Shown here in pieces: positions 57,666-64,000 of a stretch of DNA of 64,000 nucleotides. Below the pieces are notes generated by a model. That model was not told the DNA's origin and did not search any database. It saw nothing but the letters and a program-made list of their open reading frames with translations. The position numbers and the translations under genes are program-made. The stretch is from Roseihalotalea indica (GTDB taxonomy: Bacteria; Bacteroidota; Bacteroidia; Cytophagales; Cyclobacteriaceae): NCBI RefSeq assembly GCF_022458895.1, contig NZ_JAINFL010000014.1:236382-300381 (forward strand), written 5' to 3'. The number at the start of each line of letters is the position of its first letter. Position 1 is the first letter of the stretch.

Positions 57666-57742
57666 GTAATTTAAGTGGTTGTGTATCGCTTGTTACGAGA
57701 TAATCAGGTAGAGCTACTTTACTAAGTACGTTCAAAAAAGAA

Positions 57743-57850
57743 TTGACAGATTCATTCAGTAGGCAGGAGGCAGTAACTCCTCCGAAGGGTTATCATTTAC
57801 CGTGCAGTGGTTCGCTCTTTACAACTGCCTACTGCGGCCCCATCTGTCAA
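57743..57850. repeat. 108-bp imperfect inverted repeat
   Basis: TTGACAGAT (57743-57751) pairs exactly with ATCTGTCAA (57842-57850). Inside it, CAGTAGGCAG (57757-57766) pairs exactly with CTGCCTACTG (57825-57834), and the apical part contains a further small stem GGAG/CTCC. This could be a terminator-like RNA, a small RNA or a palindromic mobile repeat. Confidence 0.6.
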
Positions 57851-57905
57851 CCGCTTACTGGCTATTCGTCAAAACAAACTTGAACACACTAAGTACTAAT
57901 GTAAA

Positions 57906-57948
57906 CCAATTGCGGCTGAGTTTCTCAACGAAAGTCAACTGCAACTGG
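57906..57948. terminator. Second hairpin between convergent genes
   Basis: CCAATTGCGGCTGA (57906-57919) pairs with TCAACTGCAACTGG (57935-57948) at 11 of 14 positions as Watson-Crick pairs and the rest mostly as wobble. TTTC/GAAA extends the stem to a five-base loop. There is no T run. Confidence 0.4.
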
Positions 57949-58054
57949 CCATACACAATGGGGTAGGGTGTTTCCTGTGTTGCAAGCCCAGAAACTACTT
58001 GTTTATTCTTTTCTAAAAGGCCTATTTCCAAACTTCTTCTATACCTACTTTCAG

Positions 58055-58972
58055 TTAGTTAAACGACTGTCGAAATTTTCCGGGTGACATTTGCGTTTTG
58101 GTTTTGAATAACTTACTGAATGATTGCAAATGTTCAAAACCCAGCTCATAAGCTATTTGACCTACCGACAAATCGGTGGTGGAGAGTTTTTCTTTTGCCA
58201 AATCAATGACTCGGTCTTGTACGAAATGCCTGGTGCTTTGGCCAGTCAGTGTTTTAAGTAACCGGCTTAGGTAATTTGCTGACAGATGTAGTTCATCGGC
58301 TAAATATTGCACGGTGGGTAATCCTTTCATACTTATATCTTCGCTTTTAAAATATTCGGATAGCAACCCTTCCAATTGAGTAAGAATTTGATGATTAGCT
58401 ATTTTGCGGGTAATGAACTGACGTTGATAGAAGCGTTCTGAATAGGCAAGTAATAATTCTATTTGCGCAATAATAACGTTCTGACTGTAGGGGTCAATGT
58501 TGGCGGAATATTCCTGGGCTATATTCTGCATAATACCTGCCACTATTGATTCTTCTCTGTCCGAAAGGTGTAGTGCTTCGCTCACCTTATAGTCAAAAAA
58601 ATCGTACTGTTTGATTTTTTTAGCCAATGACGTACTCCAAAGGAAGTCGGGGTGGATCAACAATAACCACCCCGAATGATTAAAATTTCCGGTTGTTCCT
58701 TCAATGGTCAATACCTGCCGGGGCGACATGTAATGCATGATGCCTTCATTGAAGTCAAACTCCTGTTGCCCATATTTGAGTGTCCCATTAAAATTCTTCT
58801 TTAAAGCAATAGTGTAGAAATTGTGAATGATACTAGTGGGGCAATTTGATGGCTTTCTTGTAATGTTCTCGAATTTTAATACACTTACCAAAGGATGTTG
58901 CGGTTTGGGCAAATCCATAAACTTATGGTATGCGGCAATAGTATTAATACGTTGCGATGATGATGAAGACAT
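58055..58972 (-). CDS. AraC-family transcriptional regulator
   Basis: A 305-residue regulator with a cupin-like N-terminal sensor (FNGTLKYGQQEFDFNEGIM) and a C-terminal double helix-turn-helix (PTVQYLADELHLSANYLSRL and LSVGQIAYELGFEHLQSFSKLF). It follows the NmrA-like gene by 18 bp on the same strand, so it is co-transcribed with it and probably controls it. Such AraC-oxidoreductase pairs are common in Bacteroidota; the inducer is unknown. Confidence 0.92.
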   Translation of the reverse strand: MSSSSSQRINTIAAYHKFMDLPKPQHPLVSVLKFENITRKPSNCPTSIIHNFYTIALKKNFNGTLKYGQQEFDFNEGIMHYMSPRQVLTIEGTTGNFNHSGWLLLIHPDFLWSTSLAKKIKQYDFFDYKVSEALHLSDREESIVAGIMQNIAQEYSANIDPYSQNVIIAQIELLLAYSERFYQRQFITRKIANHQILTQLEGLLSEYFKSEDISMKGLPTVQYLADELHLSANYLSRLLKTLTGQSTRHFVQDRVIDLAKEKLSTTDLSVGQIAYELGFEHLQSFSKLFKTKTQMSPGKFRQSFN

Positions 58973-58990
58973 ACTGCAATGTACTATTTC

Positions 58991-59854
58991 TTACAATTCA
59001 AATAAGTCTTTCAGTCCGTCTTTAAGTGACGTGGGTTTACGTCCCAGCTTTTCTTCTAATTCATGAGTTATTTCTGCTTCCTGATTATTTTTTATATCGG
59101 TGTTAAAATCAATAATTTTCTTAACCATATTTTCAGGGAGCCCTGTTGGCATCATCATTTCTTTAAAAGCAGGTACCGCTACCGGAGTGTACTTTACCTT
59201 CTTGTTTGAAAGCTCGCTAAGAGCATTGGCAATATCATAAAATGAATAGGCTTCGCTGCCCGTAAAAGTGTATATTTTATTTTGGCACTTCTCAGTTAGT
59301 AATACGTTGGCTATGGCTTCACCCATTTCTTCTCTTAAAGCAAACGCTACCTTACCGTCTCCCGCAGGCTGATAAATTCCTGTTTCAAAAACTTTCTTTC
59401 CCACAAAAATTGGAATCACATCCATATACAAAGCATTTCGGAAAATGGTATAGTCTAGGCCACTTTCTTGGATATAATCTTCGGTTTCAAAATGTTCCAG
59501 CATTAACTGGTTTTCCAGGGTAGCTCTTTCGCGTAAAGAACGGCTGGTATACGCTATACACTTTACCCCCATTTTCTTAGCTGAATCTATCACATTCTTG
59601 TGCTGTTGCATTCGGTTGCCTTGATCCCCTGCAGAAATGAGAAGAACGGTATCTACATTTCTCATTGCATTTTCCAGCGCAGATACATTGTCGTAATCGC
59701 CCAAAAATGCCTGGAATCCACTGTCTTCGAGTTTCATCCTTTTTTCCTCTTTCCGCGTGAGCACGGCAATTTGATTAGCAGGCAGTTTTTTTGATAGTAT
59801 TTTAAGGACTGAGCTACCCAATTCTCCCGTAGCTCCTGTTACTAATATTTGCAT
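58991..59854 (-). CDS. NmrA-like NAD(P)-binding oxidoreductase (QorB-type)
   Basis: From the ATG at 59854 it encodes 287 residues, starting at once with the Rossmann strand and nucleotide loop (MQILVTGATGELGSSV). The in-frame ATG at 59902 adds 16 residues that do not fit the fold. VLTRKEEKR after the second strand fits NADP. SAGDQGNRMQQHKN, IAYTSRSL and TIFRNALYMD match the NAD(P)H:quinone oxidoreductase/NmrA group. It may reduce quinones or sense the NADP pool. It is the first gene beyond the cassette-like array, and repeat A lies 97 bp upstream of its start. Confidence 0.87.
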   Translation of the reverse strand: MQILVTGATGELGSSVLKILSKKLPANQIAVLTRKEEKRMKLEDSGFQAFLGDYDNVSALENAMRNVDTVLLISAGDQGNRMQQHKNVIDSAKKMGVKCIAYTSRSLRERATLENQLMLEHFETEDYIQESGLDYTIFRNALYMDVIPIFVGKKVFETGIYQPAGDGKVAFALREEMGEAIANVLLTEKCQNKIYTFTGSEAYSFYDIANALSELSNKKVKYTPVAVPAFKEMMMPTGLPENMVKKIIDFNTDIKNNQEAEITHELEEKLGRKPTSLKDGLKDLFEL

Positions 59855-59953
59855 AATGTTACGTTTTAGTTTATGCAAATTACCACAGGATTTATAAGAC
59901 ATTTGTAGTCAAACCCTGCTTTGTTTTAATCAAATCATGCTTTTGGTATGATT

Positions 59954-60083
59954 ATCAACGGACAAATGCAGCGGACGACCCGACCGTGGTTGCGTTTTTC
60001 TTTCGTTTACCACTTTCGCTACTTAGAGCAAATAACCTCCAAGTGCGTTTCAAACAGGGCTGACTGATGCATGATGTTGGGCG
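59954..60083 (-). repeat. Cassette-boundary repeat A (attC-like)
   Basis: This copy is about 130 bp. Its left end is ATCAACGGACAAATGCA (59954-59970) and its right end TGCATGATGTTGGGCG (60068-60083), which are partly inverted. The inner part has the shared tract GCG-TTTTTCTTTCG. On the minus strand it follows the stop of the 134-residue gene by about ten bases and begins GCCCAAC, which fits the integron core RYYYAAC. Confidence 0.7.
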
Positions 60084-60092
60084 TTCGTGTTC

Positions 60093-60497
60093 TCATTTCA
60101 TTTTTTCCAAATAATCTTTTACAGCATGATCAAAGTCAATCTCATTCGTTTGAATTTCAATCGTATCGTAATCCCACTCCACATCTTTGCTTAATTTTTC
60201 AAGAAATGACTTTATTTGCTCAAGTTCTGCTAGTCCATAAATCCGTTTTTTATTAGCATTCTTTTTATTCCACCAATCCTTGAATGCATCAGTTGCTACC
60301 AGATTTTTTTCATTTTCCTTTATTAATCCTAAAGCAATCAATTTTTTTAATCCTTGTCCAAATTCATGAAAAGACATAATTGCATGGTTCACGTAATCGG
60401 CGTACGCTAGCATGTCAGTCAATTTAAAATCTTGGCTGTTCTTTTCAGTGTGAAAAATTGATTGAATCAACCAAGCATCAGAATACTCAATAGTCAT
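60093..60497 (-). CDS. Hypothetical small protein of the cassette array, winged-helix-like
   Basis: A 134-residue soluble protein, Lys-rich, with no signal or transmembrane segment. The middle (FHEFGQGLKKLIALGLIKEN followed by ATDAFKDWW) looks like the helix-and-wing of a small winged-helix domain, and the C terminus is acidic (EIDFDHAVKDYLEKM). No defined family was recognised. It starts 17 bp after repeat B and ends about 10 bp before repeat A, so the unit is one gene plus one repeat, the layout of a gene cassette. Confidence 0.7.
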   Translation of the reverse strand: MTIEYSDAWLIQSIFHTEKNSQDFKLTDMLAYADYVNHAIMSFHEFGQGLKKLIALGLIKENEKNLVATDAFKDWWNKKNANKKRIYGLAELEQIKSFLEKLSKDVEWDYDTIEIQTNEIDFDHAVKDYLEKMK

Positions 60498-60513
60498 TTC
60501 TTTTTTTCATTCA

Positions 60514-60644
60514 CATGACGGCCGATGCACTAACCGGGCCGAGTTGTTGGCGCTTTCCTTTCGAGTTTGCAATTTTCGTGCTTGGAGAAATAAGCTCTCT
60601 ATCACGTTTCCGAAAGGCATGGTTGGTGCATTTTGTTGCCTGCA
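60514..60644 (-). repeat. Cassette-boundary repeat B (attC-like)
   Basis: About 131 bp, with left end ATGACGGCCGATGCAC (60515-60530) and right end TGCATTTTGTTGCCTGCA (60627-60644). The inside shares GGGCCG, GCGCTTTCCTTTCG and TTTTCGTGCTTGG with copies C and D. It fills the whole gap between two minus-strand genes. Confidence 0.75.
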
Positions 60645-60655
60645 GTTTCATTCAG

Positions 60656-61276
60656 TTAATATCCTAAAGATTCTAAGCGTACTTTCCCACTAATTATATC
60701 AATGTAGGTTTGGCATCTTAGGTCCAAATCCTGGTCAAAGGCCAGTTCTTTCAAAGGGTCAATATTTTTATTCATCTCACTACACAAATACAGCCGCTCA
60801 TTGAATTCAGGATAAATTCTGATGTTTTCTAATTCTAGATGCCTGTATTTTTTATACTCTTTTACTTCAATGGAAGTATAAATTATCTCATTTTCAAATC
60901 TCTCTTCAGCTAGCAAATTGCTTCCTTCTCCCATTATGATGAGTTCCCGTTCATATGGCGTATTCTTCCAAATTTTAATCTTTCTATTTCCATGACCAGT
61001 ATTCAATTGAAACTTAGGAAATTCAAGATCTATAGCGGGGGGCACTGTTTTTTGTACCGTAATTTCACTTCTTGATAAGACCGACTTCGGAATTATGTTA
61101 GTATAGAATAATACTGATTCCTTTGTTAAAACAGTATTTTTCCAATCGTTTTGGTCTTGAAATGAATTAAAAACAGCTATTTGGCACTTTCCTTCAAGCA
61201 TTTGAAAAAGAGCATATTTCCCATTTCTCAATTTAATGCTTAAGACCTTGTCCTTTTTCCATTTCACTATAGCCAC
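60656..61276 (-). CDS. Hypothetical protein of the cassette array, weakly immunity-protein-like
   Basis: A 206-residue soluble protein, no signal peptide. The N terminus (KWKKDKVLSIKLRNGKYALF) resembles the opening of Imm26-type immunity proteins, a beta-rich family found near polymorphic toxins, but the rest could not be matched by eye and the call is tentative. No toxin gene is visible nearby. Its start lies 22 bp from the transposase frame, so the IS has replaced its natural upstream DNA. It ends about 12 bp before repeat B. Confidence 0.65.
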   Translation of the reverse strand: MAIVKWKKDKVLSIKLRNGKYALFQMLEGKCQIAVFNSFQDQNDWKNTVLTKESVLFYTNIIPKSVLSRSEITVQKTVPPAIDLEFPKFQLNTGHGNRKIKIWKNTPYERELIIMGEGSNLLAEERFENEIIYTSIEVKEYKKYRHLELENIRIYPEFNERLYLCSEMNKNIDPLKELAFDQDLDLRCQTYIDIISGKVRLESLGY

Positions 61277-61297
61277 ACTTACTTTATTTTGCTTTAT

Positions 61298-62938
61298 TCA
61301 ATTGCAGGCAACGACAGTCTGTCTAAAAACCATCCACTGAATTATGTTTATACTCAGAAGTAAGAGAGGGCTGAGAAAATTAGCCGGTCTCGTAAAATGA
61401 AAGCTGATAGGCCGGCAGATAGAGTTCACTAATCGTGCTAACAGGCATAACAATCCATATAGCGCAATTTTGGTGACACAAGCCTTGAAATAGGCCAGTA
61501 ACACGTTAAAGCCAAGGATATTGATGATTCTCCTAAGATTGTACACTACAAAGATGAGCCCGACATCGGCTGAAGCACGTTGCATGCCTTTCTTGGTAAG
61601 AACATGATCAAACCCCCATTGCCTTTTGATCGTCCCGAAAGGATGTTCTACAATGGCTTGCCTCCGTTTGTAAAGGGTTGGATCAGCTTCAATATTTTTC
61701 TTGTTTTGCTCACAACACTGGGCGTGTTCATTACGCTCTATCGTCCTGCCTCTTTTCGATGCCGTACAGCTACTTTTCACTGCACAACTCATGCAGGCTT
61801 TGGTCTTGTATTGCTGATAGAAGATTTGCTTCCCCCCTTTGTAGTTCTTGGCATACATAGTTCCCTGGCTGGTAAGCAGTTCTCCCTGAGGACAACGATA
61901 ATGATCTTTTGCTGTATCATAGACAAACTGATCCACGTTGTAGGCTGCATCAGGAGCACCAGCGGCAGGTGCTGGAATGGCAACCATCGTATTGATACCT
62001 AACCCCTGAGCTATGGCCAACTCTGAACCCGTATGGTAGCCCTTGTCGAATAGTACGGTAAGGTCCTGATTCCTCACAATACTTTTGGCTCTTCTGACCA
62101 TCCCTCCCATCGCTTTGGAATCATTCTGGTTGGTCACCTGATAATCTATGGGAAGGCAATGCTGCGCATCCACGGTGGTTTGCACAGTGTAGACGACTTC
62201 CGAAATATTATTACGGATCATGAGCAGTCTACTCTCAGGATCAGATACAGAGATCTGTTCCTGGCCGCTAGCGTTCAGTGCTTTCTGCAACTGCTCATAG
62301 CCTGATTTACGTTCAAGCTGCTGAGCTATCTTTCCCTGAATTTGCGCTGCCTGCTGACCAGCATCAGCATCAGCTAAAGCTTGGCTGTATTCTTCTAGCT
62401 TCTGCTCAATGTAGGCCTGGTGCCGCTGTATTTTCTTTTCATTATAATTATTTTTCTTACTGTTTTGGGCACGAAGCCTGGTGCTGTCCCCGGCCAGCAA
62501 ACTCCCCCCAATCAATTCGAAGTGTTTGGCTACCTGCACCGTGGCACGAAACACTTTCTTAATCGCTTTTGGATTGTCCTTCCTAAAGTTCGCGATGGTG
62601 TTATGGTCCGGTTGCAAACTACTCATTAACCAAATGACCTCAATATTCCGTTTGCATTCTTTCTCTAATTGTCGTGAGGAACGAATCCGGTTCAGATAGC
62701 CATAGATAAACAGCTTGAGCAAGGTGGCTGGATGATAAGCAGGACGACCATTTTCTACCTGGTTGAGCCTAAAGCCAAATTCTTCTAACTTGAGTGAATC
62801 TACAAACACATCCAGTAGACGCACTTCGTTATCGGCTTCAATGGCATCATCCAGACAGGTAGCAAAAAGGACCGCTTGAGTGCGAGGGGTTCCTTGAATG
62901 AATTTCATAAGGGAAGATAACCAAAAAGCTGGAAGCAA
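61298..62938 (-). CDS. IS1182-family DDE transposase
   Basis: A 546-residue transposase: N-terminal DUF772-like part (YHPATLLKLFIYGYLNRIRSS, PDHNTIANFRKDN), catalytic Asp in LLAGDSTRLRAQ, second Asp in LFDKGYHTG, a Cys-rich zinc-like insert (YRCPQG, CMSCAVKSSC) and Glu in IVEHPFGTIKRQWGF. The frame passes through the left terminal repeat of the element and uses a TGA in the flanking DNA, so the last few residues come from the target site. An alternative start at 62905 (MKFIQGT) is plausible. Confidence 0.93.
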   Translation of the reverse strand: MLPAFWLSSLMKFIQGTPRTQAVLFATCLDDAIEADNEVRLLDVFVDSLKLEEFGFRLNQVENGRPAYHPATLLKLFIYGYLNRIRSSRQLEKECKRNIEVIWLMSSLQPDHNTIANFRKDNPKAIKKVFRATVQVAKHFELIGGSLLAGDSTRLRAQNSKKNNYNEKKIQRHQAYIEQKLEEYSQALADADAGQQAAQIQGKIAQQLERKSGYEQLQKALNASGQEQISVSDPESRLLMIRNNISEVVYTVQTTVDAQHCLPIDYQVTNQNDSKAMGGMVRRAKSIVRNQDLTVLFDKGYHTGSELAIAQGLGINTMVAIPAPAAGAPDAAYNVDQFVYDTAKDHYRCPQGELLTSQGTMYAKNYKGGKQIFYQQYKTKACMSCAVKSSCTASKRGRTIERNEHAQCCEQNKKNIEADPTLYKRRQAIVEHPFGTIKRQWGFDHVLTKKGMQRASADVGLIFVVYNLRRIINILGFNVLLAYFKACVTKIALYGLLCLLARLVNSICRPISFHFTRPANFLSPLLLLSINIIQWMVFRQTVVACN

Positions 62939-63108
62939 TTTATATCACTCAACTATAATTATTAAGGTTTTTAGACAGTCTGACGACCGATGCGAGCCAC
63001 AGGCCGGACATGTTTGCGCTTTTCTTTCTAATATCAACTTTCGTGCTTTGGGCGTTGAGCTTCCGAGTATTTTTCAACAGGGATGGCTATTGCATTTTGT
63101 TGCCAGCA
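61302..63108 (-). repeat. Cassette-boundary repeat C (attC-like), split by the IS
   Basis: Left fragment TTGCAGGCAACGA (61302-61314) and right fragment 62983-63108 join, after removal of the IS and one ACGA, into a repeat of about 135 bp. The joined left end, GGCAACGACCGATGC, matches copy D (GGCAACGGCCAATGC). The right end TGCATTTTGTTGCCAGCA (63091-63108) is identical to copy B except for one base. Confidence 0.8.
61315..62982 (-). mobile_element. IS1182-family insertion sequence, 1668 bp
   Basis: Terminal inverted repeats of 17 bp, CAGTCTGTCTAAAAACC at 61315-61331 and GGTTTTTAGACAGTCTG at 62966-62982, differ at one position. ACGA is directly repeated on both sides (61311-61314 and 62983-62986), the target duplication. 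The single transposase gene fills the element. Intact repeats and frame suggest a recent, possibly active copy. Confidence 0.93.
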
Positions 63109-63170
63109 GTGTATGCTTTGTTTGTACCAATTAACTGTTTTGTCAAAGAGACTTCATCTGCAAACATAAA

Positions 63171-63680
63171 TTATCCAGAAGTGCCGACTTCATCTATTCT
63201 AATTTGTTTTGATATTTTCCTTATCCATAAATATATGCACAGGAAAAAAATATCAAATCCAATCAAAATCAATAATCCTATTTTTTCAGTAAACTTAGAC
63301 TCTTCAATATCTAATAATTCTTGATTATCAATATGCAATTCATAAATGTGAAAAGTCAGGTTTGCTTTAGAATTATATCCTTCAGGATCGTAAAGAATCC
63401 GAACCGTGTGATTCTGAACTCTATTCTTGCTTAAATACTGAAATGCCCGTTCATATTTGTCATGAACTGCAAATTGTAAATCCTGACTTTTTAATTTTAA
63501 TACAACAGCTTTGTTATTTCCTTTTCCCGAAGTTCTTATTAGCTCCTGAAATTCAATTACCCCATCCTTTTCCGTCAGGTCACTATGTTTTTTAAATAGT
63601 TTATCTATGGAAAAGGCATGGATGTAAAACCAACCAATTGCACCAAGAATTAACAGTACTTTATATATTTTTAGAGTCAA
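63171..63680 (-). CDS. Hypothetical two-helix membrane protein of the cassette array, DUF3592-like
   Basis: A 169-residue protein starting at a TTG (63678-63680); no ATG is near and the TTG keeps the whole first membrane helix (KVLLILGAIGWFYIHAF). A second helix lies near the C terminus (IGLLILIGFDIFFLCIYLW). The domain between them contains RTSGKGNNKAVVLKLK and VRILYDPEGYNSKAN, the type of exposed beta domain seen in DUF3592 proteins, but this match is by eye only. It lies between repeats C and D. Confidence 0.65.
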   Translation of the reverse strand: MTLKIYKVLLILGAIGWFYIHAFSIDKLFKKHSDLTEKDGVIEFQELIRTSGKGNNKAVVLKLKSQDLQFAVHDKYERAFQYLSKNRVQNHTVRILYDPEGYNSKANLTFHIYELHIDNQELLDIEESKFTEKIGLLILIGFDIFFLCIYLWIRKISKQIRIDEVGTSG

Positions 63681-63712
63681 AGGAAATTAATTTTATTATC
63701 AATCCTTTTTCA

Positions 63713-63847
63713 TTGCTGGCAACGGCCAATGCACCAGCTGGGCCGGCCTTGTTCGCGTTTTTCTTTCGTGTTTAAAATTTCGGGCTTGGCGCACCAAACT
63801 AACGAATTTAACGTCACCCGGCTTGAGACTAGCTTTTGTTAGGCTCA
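63713..63847 (-). repeat. Cassette-boundary repeat D (attC-like)
   Basis: About 135 bp with left end TTGCTGGCAACGGCCAATG (63713-63731) and right end GCTTTTGTTAGGCTC (about 63832-63846). GTTAGGC at the right fits the integron core GTTRRRY. The internal tracts GGGCCGG, GCGTTTTTCTTTCG and TTTCGGGCTTGG align with copies A to C. No minus-strand gene is visible upstream of it. Confidence 0.7.
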
Positions 63848-63922
63848 GTTTTTAATTCATTTATAGTCAGTGACATAACCTGTTGCAGAAAGTTATAGTA
63901 GAAATACTAACTTCCATAAGCA

Positions 63923-64000
63923 ATGCGAAAAAAAGTAACCGAGCCCGAAAGACTAGATAATTTTATTCACAGCTTTAGCAGTTACAACTCGGACAGTAAA
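63923..64000 (+). CDS. N-terminal fragment of a divergent gene at the window edge
   Basis: An open frame starts with ATG at 63923 and runs off the window after 26 codons (MRKKVTEPERLDNFIH...). It is the only plus-strand gene in the array region and points away from the repeats. The helix-like LDNFIHSFSSYNSDSK resembles the opening of a tyrosine-recombinase N-terminal domain, which would be the natural position for an integron-type integrase, but 26 residues are too few for identification. It could be any other gene. Confidence 0.4.
   Translation, partial: MRKKVTEPERLDNFIHSFSSYNSDSK

Larger units (their letters stand above)
57666..58054. other. 389-bp intergenic region with long imperfect palindromes
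   Basis: The gap between convergent operons contains two structured stretches described separately (57743-57850 and 57906-57948). No open reading frame was found. Confidence 0.6.

Noticed and set aside
60656..61276. Confident Imm26 immunity protein
   Set aside because: Only the first 20 or so residues look alike and no toxin gene lies nearby, so the family is given as a tentative resemblance only.
63797..63844. Classical short attC inside repeat D (CTAAC...GTTAGGC)
   Set aside because: Only the outer five bases pair and the inner boxes do not form the expected stem. The longer repeat of about 135 bp, shared by four copies, is a better description.

Overview
The window looks like chromosomal DNA of a free-living, probably marine member of the Bacteroidota, most likely Cytophagales. 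The evidence is two SusC/SusD outer-membrane pairs, each preceded by an ECF sigma factor and a FecR-type anti-sigma factor, many lipoproteins with a short lipobox, six Cys-type sulfatases, and weak Shine-Dalgarno sites. No tRNA, rRNA or CRISPR array was seen.

Layout. (1) 1-3122, plus strand: end of an enolase-superfamily sugar-acid dehydratase, a lipoprotein TIM-barrel isomerase and an Nramp-fold transporter that lacks the metal-binding residues. (2) 3171-18114, minus strand: a sulfated-glycan utilisation locus with ECF sigma, FecR, SusC, SusD and five sulfatases, but no recognisable glycosidase or lyase. (3) 18322-22999, minus strand: a DUF1501 protein and a large PSCyt1/PSCyt2/PSD1 cytochrome-type protein, a module best known from Planctomycetes. 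(4) 23237-31364: two AraC regulators, a GAF-PAS sensor without a kinase domain, a PhyH dioxygenase, an esterase and two zinc-type dehydrogenases. (5) 31406-37762, minus strand: a sixth sulfatase, a DUF1080/PA14-like protein and a sugar-dehydrogenase-like protein fused to cytochrome c. (6) 38063-46581: an orphan lipoprotein, an OsmC-like protein and an RND efflux operon. (7) 47183-57665, plus strand: a second Sus locus with sigma, FecR, SusC, SusD, DUF3823 and a large secreted TIM-barrel protein that may be an unclassified glycoside hydrolase. (8) 58055-59854, minus strand: an AraC regulator and an NmrA-like oxidoreductase. (9) About 59950-64000: short hypothetical genes, all on the minus strand, separated by four copies of a repeat of about 130 bp in the same orientation. 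One copy is split by an IS1182-family insertion with a 4-bp target duplication. A partial divergent plus-strand gene starts at 63923.

How it fits together. Regions 2 and 7 are two independently regulated glycan-uptake systems. Both SusC proteins carry the STN domain needed to signal through FecR to their own sigma factor. The sulfatases would remove sulfate outside the cytoplasm, and regions 1, 4 and 5 supply oxidation, isomerisation and dehydration steps suited to sugar or sugar-acid catabolism. The most unusual part is region 9. The repeats have inverted-repeat ends (GGCAAC..ATGCA facing TGCAT..GTTGCC), lie between single small genes in one orientation, and have the size and AAC/GTT ends expected of integron-type recombination sites. 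I interpret it as a mobile gene-cassette array, but this is not proven from the window.
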